Numbered from the stretch's first letter, positions 17,521 to 28,184 are shown. The stretch: DNA of 64,000 nt from CAYPNP01 sp964412195 (GCA_964412195.1 CAYPNP010000001.1:432014-496013); one strand, 5' to 3'. Notes: generated by a model not told the origin, from the sequence alone. Numbers and translations are program-made.

Positions 17521-17551
17521 GCCCGGCCCCAACGGACCGGGCTTTTCTTTT
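17521..17551 (+). terminator. Rho-independent terminator of fabH
   Basis: GCCCGG and CCGGGC form a stem around a 10-base loop (17521-17542), followed directly by TTTTCTTTT. It lies 53 bases after the fabH stop codon. Confidence 0.85.
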
Positions 17552-17615
17552 CTGCTCGGGGGGCGGTTCTCCGGGGGAGTGGCCGGGCGCCCGGCGGCGG
17601 GCTGGCGGGCGCGGC

Positions 17616-18074
17616 TCAGCCGGCGGCGGGGATGTCGGGGATCCGGTCCGCCAGGCGGCCCAGCAGCCGCCGCTGCAGGGCCAGCATCTCCCCGCCGTCG
17701 GTCTCGTGGTCGTGGCCAAGCAGGTGGAGCAAACCGTGCAGGTGCAGCACGGCCATCTCCCGGGCGAACGGCGCGCCGTACTCCCGGGCATTGGCTTGCG
17801 CGACGTCGGGGGCGATGAAGATCTCGCCCAGGTACGTGGAGCCGTCCGCCTCCCGCTCGCCGTCGGGAAAGGAGAGCACGTCGGTCGGCGTGTCGATCCC
17901 GCGGTAGTCGCGGTTGAGCCTGTGGATGCGGGCCGCGGTGCAGTAAACGACGGTCAGCCGGGCGCCTCCGGCCCCCAGGAGCGGCAGGGCCGCCAGCACC
18001 AGGCGGCGGTAGCCGCCGGTGGGCAGACGGAGACGCCGTTGCCAGTTGCGCAGGACGACGCGACCGGACGCCAT
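17616..18074 (-). CDS. ybeY: Endoribonuclease YbeY (rRNA maturation factor)
   Basis: YbeY is a zinc-dependent RNase involved in 16S rRNA 3'-end maturation and ribosome quality control. The 152-aa protein has the metal-binding motif HGLLHLLGHDH (about residues 113-123), with three histidines, and the TDVLSFP signature ahead of it. Its ATG at 18074 overlaps the stop of the GWxTD gene (TGATG), so it is translated as the second gene of that operon; GTG 18077 is an alternative start. Confidence 0.95.
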   Translation of the reverse strand: MASGRVVLRNWQRRLRLPTGGYRRLVLAALPLLGAGGARLTVVYCTAARIHRLNRDYRGIDTPTDVLSFPDGEREADGSTYLGEIFIAPDVAQANAREYGAPFAREMAVLHLHGLLHLLGHDHETDGGEMLALQRRLLGRLADRIPDIPAAG

Positions 18075-19717
18075 CACTGCAATTCCAGGCGGGTGGCGGA
18101 GGTGGCGGCCCGGTCCGCCAAGCCGTCCTTCACGGTCACCCGCAGCTGGTATTTGCCGGGACCCAGGTCTTGGAGCGGGAGGGCCTTGACGAACACGTAG
18201 CGGTCCTTGCCGGATGGCCGGAGGCTTTTCCCGGCGTCGTCCTCGAATTCCACGACCAGCAGACCTTCCCGCAGGATCTGGTAATTCACCGTGAGCCGGG
18301 GCGCCTGCGTGCGGGCGTCGGTGGAAGGGTTATAAATCTGCCCGTACACACCGACCTTCTCCCCGTTGCGGATGGAGCCGCTGACGTTGGGAATCACCCG
18401 CAGGTCGCCGATCTGGAAGGGGTCCTGAGCGGTGCTGTCGCCCTGCACCGGCGTGATGGACCGCGCCAGGATCAGGCTGGACAGCGCCATGGAGCCGGGC
18501 GTCGGCGCCGTGATGACCAGCCCCGACTCCTTCAGGGAGGTGGTCCCGCTGGCGTCGTCCTTGATGGCCACGTTCACCTTGTAGCGGCCCGGCGGCACCA
18601 GCACGATGCGCTGGTAGACCGACTTCTCGGCCCTCCCGCGGTCCAACGTGTCCTCGGTGTAGTCGGACGTCAGCTGGTCTTCGAATTCCGCGACCACGCG
18701 CCCGTCGAGGCTCTCGACCAGGATGTAGATGTCCACCTGGGCCCGCATCACGGAATACTTGCTGACGAATTGCAGGTACTTGTTCTCCACCTCCAGGCTG
18801 ATGGGGACGGCGGCCCGGTCCGCGGTCATCCAGAGGGGGTAGCACTGGATCTGGAAGGGGAAGCTCTGGTAAAACTCCCGGGATTGGATGCGGGTCCGCA
18901 GGTCGTTGAAATTGATGATGGGCGCATGCTGGATCTCCGCGTACTGCATCAGGCGCTCGTGGTAACGGTTCATGGGCTGGTTGCTGTCCAGCGGCAGCAG
19001 GGTCAGGTCCTTCGTGTCATAGTGGGTGAGCAGGTCCCCACCGAGCATGCCCACCGCCGGCGTATGCTGGAGGGCGTCCTTTTCCGCCGGGTCCATCACC
19101 ATGGTGTAGTTGCCGGAGTAACTCTTGTCGACGAACTCGATCTCCACGGGCCCGTCGATCCAGGGAATCCGCATGTAATGCCACACCTGGTAGGGATAGG
19201 ACTGCGTCAAGCCGCCGCCCTGGTACACCTCCCGCCGGATGGTGCCGCCGGCCGGATGGTTCTCGATGTCGTCGGGAGGGCCGAACACGATGTAGGTGCG
19301 GCCGCGGTCCGTCTTCCATCCGGGGATGGCGGTGGAGAAGTGGTCGTTGGCATATTGGATCCGGCGGTAGAATTCTTCCCTGTATTCGTTCTCGACGGTG
19401 CGAGTGTCGGGATCGCGCCGCTTCCAGAAGTTGTCGATAAACTTGTCCCGCTCTTCGTCGGTGGTGAGCTTTTTGAAGGTGTCCTTCTCCTCCTCGGTGA
19501 GGATGTACTTCACTTCGTCGGCCCAGTTTTTGTAGCGCTCGGCCAAAGCCTTGTCCTCCGCGGCGGCTTTCGATTGCCGGTCGTCGGCCGGCAGCGCGGC
19601 CGACGGGAGCGCCAGGGCCAGGGCCAGCGCGACGACGAGACGGGCGCGGCGTCCGGCCCGGCGCCGGCGATCCGGAGCGGGGGAAGTGGGCGTTGGGGTG
19701 TTGGCGATCAGCGTCAT
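18074..19717 (-). CDS. GWxTD-domain exported protein
   Basis: The 547-aa product has a long basic N-terminus followed by a hydrophobic export segment (ARLVVALALALALPSAALPA). The GWxTD domain spans about residues 70-240 and contains FWKRRDPD, the name-giving GWKTDRGR and VFGPPDD. This domain is common in acidobacterial and Bacteroidota-type secreted proteins and has no established function. The C-terminal 250 residues look like beta-sandwich modules (VNVAIKDDASGTTSLKESG; YQLRVTVKDG). It is translationally coupled to ybeY. A TATAAT box lies at 19825-19830 on this strand. Confidence 0.9.
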   Translation of the reverse strand: MTLIANTPTPTSPAPDRRRRAGRRARLVVALALALALPSAALPADDRQSKAAAEDKALAERYKNWADEVKYILTEEEKDTFKKLTTDEERDKFIDNFWKRRDPDTRTVENEYREEFYRRIQYANDHFSTAIPGWKTDRGRTYIVFGPPDDIENHPAGGTIRREVYQGGGLTQSYPYQVWHYMRIPWIDGPVEIEFVDKSYSGNYTMVMDPAEKDALQHTPAVGMLGGDLLTHYDTKDLTLLPLDSNQPMNRYHERLMQYAEIQHAPIINFNDLRTRIQSREFYQSFPFQIQCYPLWMTADRAAVPISLEVENKYLQFVSKYSVMRAQVDIYILVESLDGRVVAEFEDQLTSDYTEDTLDRGRAEKSVYQRIVLVPPGRYKVNVAIKDDASGTTSLKESGLVITAPTPGSMALSSLILARSITPVQGDSTAQDPFQIGDLRVIPNVSGSIRNGEKVGVYGQIYNPSTDARTQAPRLTVNYQILREGLLVVEFEDDAGKSLRPSGKDRYVFVKALPLQDLGPGKYQLRVTVKDGLADRAATSATRLELQ

Positions 19718-19988
19718 TCTCTCCTCGACGAGACAGGATCCGGATTCACAGATGCCGGCGACGCGGAAATAGTTCGTTTCGGGGGACCGGCGCCGCCCGT
19801 CCCTCCTCGCCAGCGTTCACATCATTATACGCAGGCGGCCCCCGGTTGGGAACCGGCTTCGGTCACAGGACGGAGTAATCCCTGTGATATCATCAGCCGA
19901 CTCACCCAAACCGTATCGGAGAGCAGACCACCGCCGCCGGTCGGCTGCGTCCCGGAGTGACGGGGGCGGTGCGGATCAGGAGGGAGCC

Positions 19989-20390
19989 ATGGCGGAGCGG
20001 GAACTGGAGCTGGCCCAACTGGACGAGTACCATGCCCGGGTGGCGCAGGAAGTACCTGACGTCCAGGTCAGCCTGCTGCTCAGCGGATTCATGCCCGAGG
20101 ACGAGGAGGCGCTGATCCAGGCGGGGATCCGCTGCCTGCCCCTGATCGAGAGCGATCGGATCGAGATATCCGATGCCGCCGCCAAACGGCTCTCCTCGCT
20201 CGTGCTCCAGATGAAGCGGGGGCCCGACCGCCCCGAAGTCCGGCGGGTGCTGGGCCAGTTCGAGAAGGCCGTCGCCGACCAAAGGCGAAAGGCGGCCAGC
20301 AACCTGCGGTTCGGCTTGGCCCTTCTGGCCGGCCTGGCGCTGGCGGCCGCGGCCGCGGTCGCATTCGCCGTCTACTGGTGGCTGAAGTAG
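19989..20390 (+). CDS. Small C-tail-anchored protein of unknown function
   Basis: The 133-aa product starts at ATG 19989 after CAGGAGGGA. Residues 1-100 are charged and helical (DEYHARVAQEVPDVQVSLLL; SDAAAKRLSSLVLQMKRG). One transmembrane helix ends the protein (about 107-130: FGLALLAGLALAAAAAVAFA), so most of it should face the cytoplasm. I do not recognise the family. It diverges from the GWxTD gene. Confidence 0.75.
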   Translation: MAERELELAQLDEYHARVAQEVPDVQVSLLLSGFMPEDEEALIQAGIRCLPLIESDRIEISDAAAKRLSSLVLQMKRGPDRPEVRRVLGQFEKAVADQRRKAASNLRFGLALLAGLALAAAAAVAFAVYWWLK

Positions 20391-20748
20391 CCGCGGGCGC
20401 TTCTCGAGCGCCGACGGGAAGGCGGCCGTTCGGCACGGGCGCACTGAACAGGGCCGGGCCGGCCGCGGCGCCGCCGATGTTCGCCGGGTGCTCTTGGGCA
20501 GGATCCGCATTGTTGTGTGGCGGCGGATCGACCGATGGAGAGAAGCCCCCAGACGTTGGATTCCGGTTCCCGGGCGCCACCGCCGCGCCGAAGATGGGCC
20601 GCCGATCAAATAGTGCTTGAATCGCCGGGTCGGCCTGACCTATTCTGTTGCCAACATTCGCCTTGCCGGCATGACGAAACAGGGGCGCAGGCGCCGGATG
20701 CCTCCACGACAAGGAAGGTCCGGAGGCGCTGCGAGAAGGAGGCATCCC
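20391..20748. other. 358-bp gap without a recognised feature
   Basis: No coding region with a plausible start, repeat word or strong hairpin is seen. The last 15 bases hold the GAAGGAGG ribosome binding site of the pirin gene. Confidence 0.6.
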
Positions 20749-21663
20749 ATGGGGAACACCCGCGAAATCCGGATGATTCTCCGGAGCCAGCCGGCCATCG
20801 AGGGCGCCGGCGTCCGCCTGAAGCGCGCGTTCGCTTACCGGGAGGTCCCGGCGTTCGACCCGTTCCTGCTGCTGGACGATTTCCGGGCGGACAACCCGCG
20901 GCACTACCTCCTCGGATTCCCGTGGCATCCCCACCGGGGCATCGAGACCATCACCTATATGCTGGAGGGGCACGTCGAGCATGGCGACAGCCTGGGAAAC
21001 CAGGGGACGATCGGCCCGGGGGACGTGCAGTGGATGACCGCCGGCAGTGGGATCATCCACATGGAGATGCCCAAGGGGGACCCGGCCGGCCGGATGGGCG
21101 GGTTCCAGCTCTGGGCCAACCTCCCCGCCAGCCGGAAAATGATGCCGCCGCGCTACCGGGAAGTGAAGAGCGGCCAGATCCCCGAGGTTGATACGGGCGG
21201 GGGCGCCGTGATCCGGGTGATCTGCGGCGAATTGGCGGGGACGCGGGGGCCGGTCCGGGACATCGTCACCGCCCCGTCGTATCTCGACGTGCGGCTGCAG
21301 CCGGGGAGTCGGTTCGTCCACCCGACGCCCCCCGGCCACACCGTGTTCGCCTATTTCATCGGGGGCCGGGCATGGTGCGGCGAGGGGACCCGACCGCCGG
21401 CGGCGGGGAGCGGGGATGAAGAGCGCCGCGAGGCGTCGGGGGATCCCTGGGTGGAAGACGGGAACCTGATCCTCTTCGAGGACGGGGACCAGGTCGTCGT
21501 GCAGACGGGGGATGAGCCGGTCCGGTTCCTTCTCGTCTCCGGGCGCCCCATCGGGGAGCCGATCGCGTGGCACGGCCCGATCGTGATGAACACCCAGGAG
21601 GAGCTGGACATCGCCTTCGAAGAGTACCGCGCCGGCACCTTCATCCGTTCGCCGGAGGCCTGA
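20749..21663 (+). CDS. Pirin-family bicupin protein
   Basis: The 304-aa product matches pirins: an N-terminal cupin with FDPFLLLDDFRADNP and the metal-ligand signature HPHRGIETITYMLEG (histidines near residues 60-65), then QWMTAGSGIIHMEMP, and a C-terminal cupin-like half. Pirins are iron-binding; some bacterial members are quercetinases or redox-linked regulators. ATG 20749 follows GAAGGAGG; the longer in-frame start at 20617 is not supported. An acidic insert (ERREASGDPWVEDG) lies in the C-terminal half. Confidence 0.93.
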   Translation: MGNTREIRMILRSQPAIEGAGVRLKRAFAYREVPAFDPFLLLDDFRADNPRHYLLGFPWHPHRGIETITYMLEGHVEHGDSLGNQGTIGPGDVQWMTAGSGIIHMEMPKGDPAGRMGGFQLWANLPASRKMMPPRYREVKSGQIPEVDTGGGAVIRVICGELAGTRGPVRDIVTAPSYLDVRLQPGSRFVHPTPPGHTVFAYFIGGRAWCGEGTRPPAAGSGDEERREASGDPWVEDGNLILFEDGDQVVVQTGDEPVRFLLVSGRPIGEPIAWHGPIVMNTQEELDIAFEEYRAGTFIRSPEA

Positions 21664-21792
21664 TTACCAAGCCGGCCAGAACGGGCGGACCGCCAGGACT
21701 GCCGCCCCGGGACGGGTCCGGATCCCGATGTCGGACCGGACCCGAGGCAGGCCGTTTCGGTGGGCATCTTGAAAGAGAGGAGAAGAGCCACC

Positions 21793-22116
21793 ATGATCCA
21801 GGTCAGTGTGCTGTATCCCAACCAGCCGGGCGCCCGGTTCGATATGGAGTATTACCTCCGCTCCCACATCCCGCTGTGCCTCGAACGGCTGGGCCGGAGC
21901 CGGGCGCTCCGGGGCGTGGAGGTCCAGCGGGGCCTGGCGGGCGGGGCGCCGGGGACGGCGCCGGCGTTCATCGCCCTGTGCCATTTCCGGTTCGAGTCGC
22001 TGGCGGACTTCCAGGACACGTTCGGCGCGCACGCCGCCGAGCTGCAGGCGGACATCCCCAACTACACCGACGTTGTTCCCCTCATCCAGATCAGCGAAGT
22101 GGCGATCGCCCGGTGA
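21793..22116 (+). CDS. EthD-family small dimeric alpha-beta barrel protein
   Basis: The 107-aa product has the EthD pattern: beta strand IQVSVLYPNQPG, the helix FDMEYYLRSHIPLCLERLG and a C-terminal FQDTFGAHAAELQADIPNYT. EthD-like proteins form ferredoxin-like dimers and are linked to degradation of ethers or quinones. The pirin gene 130 bases upstream in the same direction hints at a shared oxidative-metabolism role, which is inference. Confidence 0.88.
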   Translation: MIQVSVLYPNQPGARFDMEYYLRSHIPLCLERLGRSRALRGVEVQRGLAGGAPGTAPAFIALCHFRFESLADFQDTFGAHAAELQADIPNYTDVVPLIQISEVAIAR

Positions 22117-22186
22117 CTGCCGGCGCGATGAAGGTGCGGCAGCATAGCCCCGGGGCACTGGAACAAGGCATTTGCCAGGAGGACCG

Positions 22187-22405
22187 ATGAACAGTCTGAA
22201 GAAGCAGATTCGATGGACGATGGCCCTGGGCGCCCTCGCCTTGCTGGCGGGGCTCCTATGCCATCTGGCGCTCACCGACATCGCCCACGGCGAGGCCGAC
22301 ACCACCCTGGAGTGGAACATCCTGCGCCTCGGGGCGGCCGTGGTCGCGGCGTTCTGGGGGGCGGCCCTGTTCACCCTCCGCCGGGTGCTGCGGGAGTTGC
22401 CTTGA
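22187..22405 (+). CDS. Small two-helix membrane protein
   Basis: The 72-aa product starts at ATG 22187 after CAGGAGGA. Two hydrophobic helices (about 13-33 and 46-64) are joined by a short acidic loop (DIAHGEADTT). I do not recognise a family. It lies 70 bases after the EthD gene and may share its transcript. Confidence 0.65.
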   Translation: MNSLKKQIRWTMALGALALLAGLLCHLALTDIAHGEADTTLEWNILRLGAAVVAAFWGAALFTLRRVLRELP

Positions 22406-22426
22406 AATGCGAGTCGATGCATCTTC

Positions 22427-22760
22427 AGGCAGCGGCGCAGAGTTCGCAGAGTGATAGGCGGCAATCCATCGACAGGCTCTTCTCCGCGCTCATTGCGTCT
22501 CTGTGCGAAATACAGGTTCGATAGCGATCGTGTATTCGAACGGTCACCGGTCATCCGTCGATTACGAACACGAGTGAACATGTTCCAAGGCACGCACCCG
22601 GTGATTGAAATAGCTGTCATCTCTGAATCGGGGTCGGGATCGGTATCGGGATCGGGGTCGGCTCTGGAATCGATAGCGATACCGATCCCGATACCGACCC
22701 CGATGGGAACAGGGGGGTATTTCCGAGTAAGCACGAGCACGAGCACGGATAGATCCCGAT
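22427..22760. repeat. Composite intergenic repeat region
   Basis: Present in order: a GCAGAG pair (22434-22455) with its inverted partner at about 22492-22508, a CACCGGTCATCCGTCG word (22540-22560), ACGAACACGAG words, an inverted ATCGGGGTCGGGATCGG block and its complement (22620-22704), and GAGCACGAGCACGAG (22732-22747). No coding region is seen between 22406 and 22860. Confidence 0.7.
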
Positions 22761-22801
22761 CCGCAATTCCTTCCCCCCGCCTTGCCCGTCCGGGCATTTT
22801 C

Positions 22802-22810
22802 TGCTATAAA
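22802..22810 (+). promoter_or_regulatory. Extended -10 promoter element for lemA-like gene
   Basis: TGCTATAAA matches an extended -10 (TGnTATAAT). A nearly identical TTTCTGCTATAAT precedes the DUF6599 gene at 30.9 kb. Confidence 0.5.
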
Positions 22811-22860
22811 TGGGCCACTGCCGAAACTCCGGACCGGAGAGATTATTAAGGAGGAGAACC

Positions 22861-23454
22861 ATGTCGAAAGGGTGCATCATTGCCGCGGTGATCGGCGCCG
22901 TCATCGTCGGCGTCCTGCTGATCGGGTTTTTCATCTACCAGTCCACCTACAACACCATCATCACCATGGACGAGAACGTGAAGGCCAAGTTCGGCAACGT
23001 CCAGGCCCAGTACCAGCGGCGCGCGGACCTCATCCCCAACCTGGTGGAAGTGGTCAAGGGCTACGCCGCCCACGAGCGCGGCACCCTCGAGGCGGTGGTC
23101 CAGGCCCGCGCGCAGGCCACCCAGACCAAGGTGGACCTCAACAGCGCCGAGTCGCTGAAGCAGTTCCAGGCCGCCCAGGGCTCCCTAAGCCAGGCCCTGA
23201 GCCGCCTGATGGTCGTCGTGGAGAATTATCCCGACCTCAAGGCCAACCAGAACTTCCTGGATCTGCAGGCCCAGCTTGAGGGGACCGAGAACCGGATCAA
23301 GCAGGCCCGCACCGACTACAACGAGGCGGTGCAAGGCTACAACAGCTACACCCGCAAGTTCATCGTGAACATCTTCTTCGGCGGAAAGTTTCCGGCGAAG
23401 CCGTATTTCGAGGCCGAGGCCGGCGCGGACAAGGCGCCCAAGGTGAAGTTCTAA
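22861..23454 (+). CDS. LemA-family protein
   Basis: The 197-aa product has an N-terminal transmembrane helix (AAVIGAVIVGVLLIGFFIYQ) and a coiled helical domain with the signature YQRRADLIPNLVEVVKGYA and a terminal NIFFGGKFPAKPYFE. ATG 22861 follows AAGGAGGAG. LemA proteins are membrane-anchored helical bundles of uncertain function, usually encoded next to TPM-domain proteins, as here. The cluster is LemA, DUF2284, TPM, TPM. Confidence 0.94.
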   Translation: MSKGCIIAAVIGAVIVGVLLIGFFIYQSTYNTIITMDENVKAKFGNVQAQYQRRADLIPNLVEVVKGYAAHERGTLEAVVQARAQATQTKVDLNSAESLKQFQAAQGSLSQALSRLMVVVENYPDLKANQNFLDLQAQLEGTENRIKQARTDYNEAVQGYNSYTRKFIVNIFFGGKFPAKPYFEAEAGADKAPKVKF

Positions 23455-23455
23455 A

Positions 23456-23503
23456 ACCGAACATTGAACATCGAACATCGAACATCGAACATTGAAGTCG
23501 AAC
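23456..23503. repeat. Tandem GAACATC-word repeat
   Basis: Five approximate copies of GAACATTG/GAACATCG begin two bases after the lemA-like stop codon. The same word forms inverted pairs at 13.2 kb and 43.8 kb. Confidence 0.8.
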
Positions 23504-23551
23504 GGCAACTCCGTCCGGTAGGGTGTATCCCCTAAAGGGAAGGTGAGGGGC

Positions 23552-24091
23552 ATGAACAAGTATGAAGAGCTGGAGGCGCTGTTTGCGAAGCACGGGCTGG
23601 CCGAGTTCCGCTGGGTTCAGCCCGGCAACATCGCCACCGGCCAGTGGGTACGCATGAAGTGCACGTACGGCTGTCCGGGCTACGGCCAGAACGCCTGCTG
23701 CCCGCCCAACGTCCCCGCCGTGGCGGAGTGCCGCCAGTTCTTCGACGAGTACACCCTGGCGGCGATCTTCCACTTCCAGAAGACGCTGGCGGACCCCGAG
23801 GAGCGCCACGCCTGGTCCGCCGGGATCAACCAGGCCCTGCTGAAGCTGGAGCGGGACGTCTTCTTGCTGGACTATCCCAAGGCGTTCCTGCTCTTCATGG
23901 ACTCCTGCGGCCTCTGCGAGGAGTGCCCCGGCCGGCGGGAGGAGTGCCAGAACACCTATTCGGCCCGGCCGACTCCGGAGGCCCTGGCGGTGGACGTTTT
24001 CACCACCGTCCGCCGCTGCGGCCTGCCCATCGAGGTTGTCAAGGACTACGATCAGCCGATGAACCGTTACGCCATCCTGTTGATCGATTGA
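23552..24091 (+). CDS. DUF2284 cysteine-rich metal-binding protein
   Basis: The 179-aa product has two Cys clusters, CTYGCPGYGQNACCPP (about 32-47) and CGLCEECPGRREEC (about 118-131), the pattern of DUF2284 proteins, which are predicted to bind a metal or iron-sulfur cluster. ATG 23552 is preferred over GTG 23543. It lies between the LemA and TPM genes, which usually adjoin each other, so it may have inserted into that cluster or work with it. Confidence 0.9.
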   Translation: MNKYEELEALFAKHGLAEFRWVQPGNIATGQWVRMKCTYGCPGYGQNACCPPNVPAVAECRQFFDEYTLAAIFHFQKTLADPEERHAWSAGINQALLKLERDVFLLDYPKAFLLFMDSCGLCEECPGRREECQNTYSARPTPEALAVDVFTTVRRCGLPIEVVKDYDQPMNRYAILLID

Positions 24092-24135
24092 ACGGCCCGC
24101 GGGATCCGGGCCGGTCCGGACGAGGAGAAAAACCG

Positions 24136-24999
24136 TTGCCCAAGCGATTCTACCTCTTGTTCCTGGCGGTATTCCTGGCGCTGTCGACCGCTCTGGCGTT
24201 CCCAGCCGTGGAAGTGCCGGCGCTCAAGGCGCGCGTCAACGACCTGGCCGGGGTACTCTCACCCGAGGACGCCGCCGCCATGGAGAAATTCCTGGCCGAC
24301 TTCGAGGCCAAGACCAGCAACCAGGTGGCGGTGCTGATCGTCCCCAGCCTGCAGGGGCAATCCATCGAGGATTACGCCATTGCGGCGGCCCGGAAGTGGG
24401 GCCTGGGGACGAAAGAGCACGACAACGGCGTGCTGCTCATCGTGGCGGTCCAGGACCGGGTGATCCGGATCGAGGTGGGCACCGGCCTCCAGGGCGCCCT
24501 GACCGACCTCCAGAGCAGCCGGATCATCCGCAACGAGATGGCGCCGCTCCTGGCGAAAGGGCATGAGCAGTGGGGCGCGGCCGTCTGGGCCGGCGTGCGG
24601 GCCATCGCCCAGGCCACCGTCGGCGAGTACAAGGCCGCGGACAAGGGCTCCGGAGGCGGAGGCCTGGTGGGTGCGCCCGCCAACATCCCCGTGCTGCTGG
24701 CGGTCGGTTATTTCGTCCTGGGCTTCCTCGGCCGGCTGCTCAAGGTCTGGGTCGCCGTCCTCGTCGGGGCGATCGCCGGTTTCCTCTTCTTTGGGCTGAC
24801 GGGGATCGTGATGGGCGCCATCCTGGCACTGGGGGCGGCGTTGACCATGACCGGACGCGGCGGCGGCTTTCACGTGGGCGGCGGTGGGATCGGCGGGGGC
24901 TTCTCCGGCGGGGGAGGCTTTTCCGGCGGCGGATTCGGCGGCGGATTTTCCGGCGGCGGCGGCTCCTTCGACGGGGGCGGCGCCTCCGGCCGGTTCTGA
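24136..24999 (+). CDS. TPM-domain (YgcG-like) membrane protein with glycine-rich tail
   Basis: The 287-aa product starts with TTG 24136, eight bases after GAGGAG; the start opens a signal peptide (RFYLLFLAVFLALSTALAF). The TPM domain (about 32-165) has VNDLAGVLSPED, VAVLIVPSL and IRIEVGTGLQGAL. Two transmembrane helices follow (about 185-245), then a tail with many Gly-Gly-Gly-Phe units. This is the classic partner of LemA; the pair acts at the cell envelope, with no agreed function. Confidence 0.92.
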   Translation: MPKRFYLLFLAVFLALSTALAFPAVEVPALKARVNDLAGVLSPEDAAAMEKFLADFEAKTSNQVAVLIVPSLQGQSIEDYAIAAARKWGLGTKEHDNGVLLIVAVQDRVIRIEVGTGLQGALTDLQSSRIIRNEMAPLLAKGHEQWGAAVWAGVRAIAQATVGEYKAADKGSGGGGLVGAPANIPVLLAVGYFVLGFLGRLLKVWVAVLVGAIAGFLFFGLTGIVMGAILALGAALTMTGRGGGFHVGGGGIGGGFSGGGGFSGGGFGGGFSGGGGSFDGGGASGRF

Positions 25000-25008
25000 G
25001 GAGGCGGC

Positions 25009-25476
25009 ATGGCCAAGGGAGACTTGATCCGGCAATTCCTGGACGAGGAGCAGCTGGCCCGGATCGGCCGGAAAGTGGGCGAATGCGAGAAGTCGACCTC
25101 CGGCGAGATCCGCGTCGTCATCCGCGAGACGAAGGACTGGGTGGCCAAGCTCCTGCGCCTGTCGCTGCGCCGCCTGGTGGTGGAGGAGTTCTACCGCCTG
25201 CGCATGCAGAAGACCCGGGAACGCACCGGCGTCATCCTTTACTTCCTGCTGGAAGACCGCCAGTTCTACATTTACGGGGACAAGGGGATCCACGCCGCCG
25301 TGGGGCAGGAGACTTGGGACCGGGTCGCCGGGGAGGTCGCTGCCGCCGCCCGGGAGCAGAACCTCTGCGAAGGGATCCTGCTGGGGCTGGAGCGGATCGG
25401 CGCGATCCTGGCCGAGCGCTTCCCCATCCGCCCGGACGACGTCAACGAGCTGCCGAACGAAGTCGAACTCCGCTAA
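25009..25476 (+). CDS. Second TPM-domain protein
   Basis: The 155-aa product is a shorter TPM protein without signal peptide or tail. Residues 10-130 carry SGEIRVVIRETKDW, RTGVILYFLLEDRQFYIYGD and KGIHAAVGQETWD. It starts ten bases after the previous stop codon, so both TPM genes are co-translated. Two tandem TPM genes behind lemA are a known arrangement. Confidence 0.92.
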   Translation: MAKGDLIRQFLDEEQLARIGRKVGECEKSTSGEIRVVIRETKDWVAKLLRLSLRRLVVEEFYRLRMQKTRERTGVILYFLLEDRQFYIYGDKGIHAAVGQETWDRVAGEVAAAAREQNLCEGILLGLERIGAILAERFPIRPDDVNELPNEVELR

Positions 25477-25480
25477 TCCT

Positions 25481-25655
25481 CACCGCAAAGGCGCAAAGGC
25501 CGCAAAGCAAGCCATTTGTCATTTGCCATTGGCCATTTATCATTTTCCATTTCAAAGGGACCAAGCCAACTGCGATGATCCATTCGGACAGTAACGGATC
25601 ATCCTTCGAAAAATGTCAAATGACAAATGTCAAATGTCTAATGGAAAATGGATTC
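25481..25655. repeat. Nested inverted short-word element between convergent genes
   Basis: CGCAAAGG words (25481-25507) and CATTTGTCATTTGCCATT words (25512-25553) face the complementary AAATGTCAAATGACAAATG words (25611-25653). The element fills the gap between the convergent TPM and ribD genes. Confidence 0.8.
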
Positions 25656-25675
25656 CCAACCGCCTTTGTGAGGCT

Positions 25676-26771
25676 TCAGCCAGAGGGGGGGAAGAAAGCC
25701 TGGATGAGGAGGTCGGGGCCGAGGCGGCGGACTTCCGCCACCTCTAGGCGGGGGCAGCCGTCGGCGGTGGTGGGACCCAGGTCACCGAGGAGGGGCAGTC
25801 CGCCGTCGCCGTAGAGCTTGGGCGCCAGGAAGAAGCAAGCCTCGTTGGCCAGGCCCTGCCGGACGAAGGCGGTCAGCACGTCGCGCCCGCCCTCCACCAG
25901 CACCGAGGTGACCTGCTCCGCCCCCAATTGCTCGAGGACAAGGTCCAGCGGCAGTCGGGCCTCCGGAACCTCACCCCCCGGCAGGGGCGTCACCTTCACC
26001 CCGCGGGCCTCCAGGGCATGCCTCCGCTCGGCATCGGCCGCCGCCGCGCAGAAGATCTCCAGGGGATGCTCCGCCGCCGTCCTCACCAGCCGGGACTCCA
26101 GGGGGATCCGCAGCGCCGCGTCCAGCACGATCCGGCGCAGCGGCGTCGGGCGAGGGCGCTTGTACCGGCAGGTCAGGGCGGGGTCGTCGGCGAGTACCGT
26201 GCCGATCCCGGCCAGGATGGCGTCGCAGCGGTAGCGCAACCCGTGGGCGGCGGCGCGGGCGGACTCCCCGGTGATCCAGCGGGCCGGGCCGGCTGCCGGC
26301 GCGATCCGGCCGTCCAGCGACAGGGCCGCCTTGAGCACCACCCACGGCCGCCGGCGGGTGATGTGCTTGACGAAGGCGCGGTTGAGCCGCTCGAACGGCC
26401 CGGGATCCGGCGCCAGCTCCACCGCGATGCCCCGCTGGCGCAGGAACTCGATTCCGCGCCCCGAGACGAGGGGATTCGGGTCCACCATGCCGCAGACGAC
26501 CCGGCGGATTCCGGCGGCGGCGACCGCCTCGGCGCAGGGCGGGGTCCGCTTGTGGTGGCTGCAGGGCTCCAGGGTGACGTAGAGGTCGGCCCCGCGGGCG
26601 GCCTCGCCGGCCTGTCCGAGGGCGATTCGCTCGGCGTGGTGCCGGCCGGCGTAGGTGTGGGTGCCCTGCCCGACGATCCGGCCGTCCCGGACCACCACCG
26701 CGCCCACCAGGGGATTGGGGCTGGCGCGGCCGGTCCCGAGGCAGGCCAGGCGGAAGGCCCGGCGCATCGGG

Positions 26772-26788
<17 letters not shown>
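25676..26788 (-). CDS. ribD: Bifunctional riboflavin deaminase/reductase
   Basis: RibD deaminates the pyrimidine intermediate and reduces its ribose side chain in riboflavin synthesis. The 370-aa product has the N-terminal deaminase (HAE zinc motif at 51-53, PCSHHKRTPPC with Cys76 and Cys85) and the C-terminal reductase (about 145-365, with SLDGRIA and VLVEGGRDVLTAF). It overlaps the upstream CNNM/CBS gene by 17 bases. No other rib gene or FMN riboswitch is visible in the window. Confidence 0.96.
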
Positions 26789-28043
<1,255 letters not shown>

Positions 28044-28155
28044 TATTTGTTAGTACCCCGCAGGATCGACGGTTGCATATATACCACGACCGCCCCGGAG
28101 AGGCAAGCGGGACGCGGAAGGCGGGACCTCCGGCGATCCAGGCGGAAATCCGGCA

Positions 28156-28184
28156 TTGCCGGAACGGCCGCCGGACCGTATAAT
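28156..28184 (+). promoter_or_regulatory. Sigma70-like promoter for udp
   Basis: TTGCCG at 28156-28161 and a perfect TATAAT at 28179-28184 are 17 bases apart, 65 bases before the start codon. Confidence 0.6.

Noticed and set aside
25481..25655. Treating the short-word repeats as insertion sequences
   Set aside because: No transposase, no fixed ends and no target duplications are visible; words vary in number and order.
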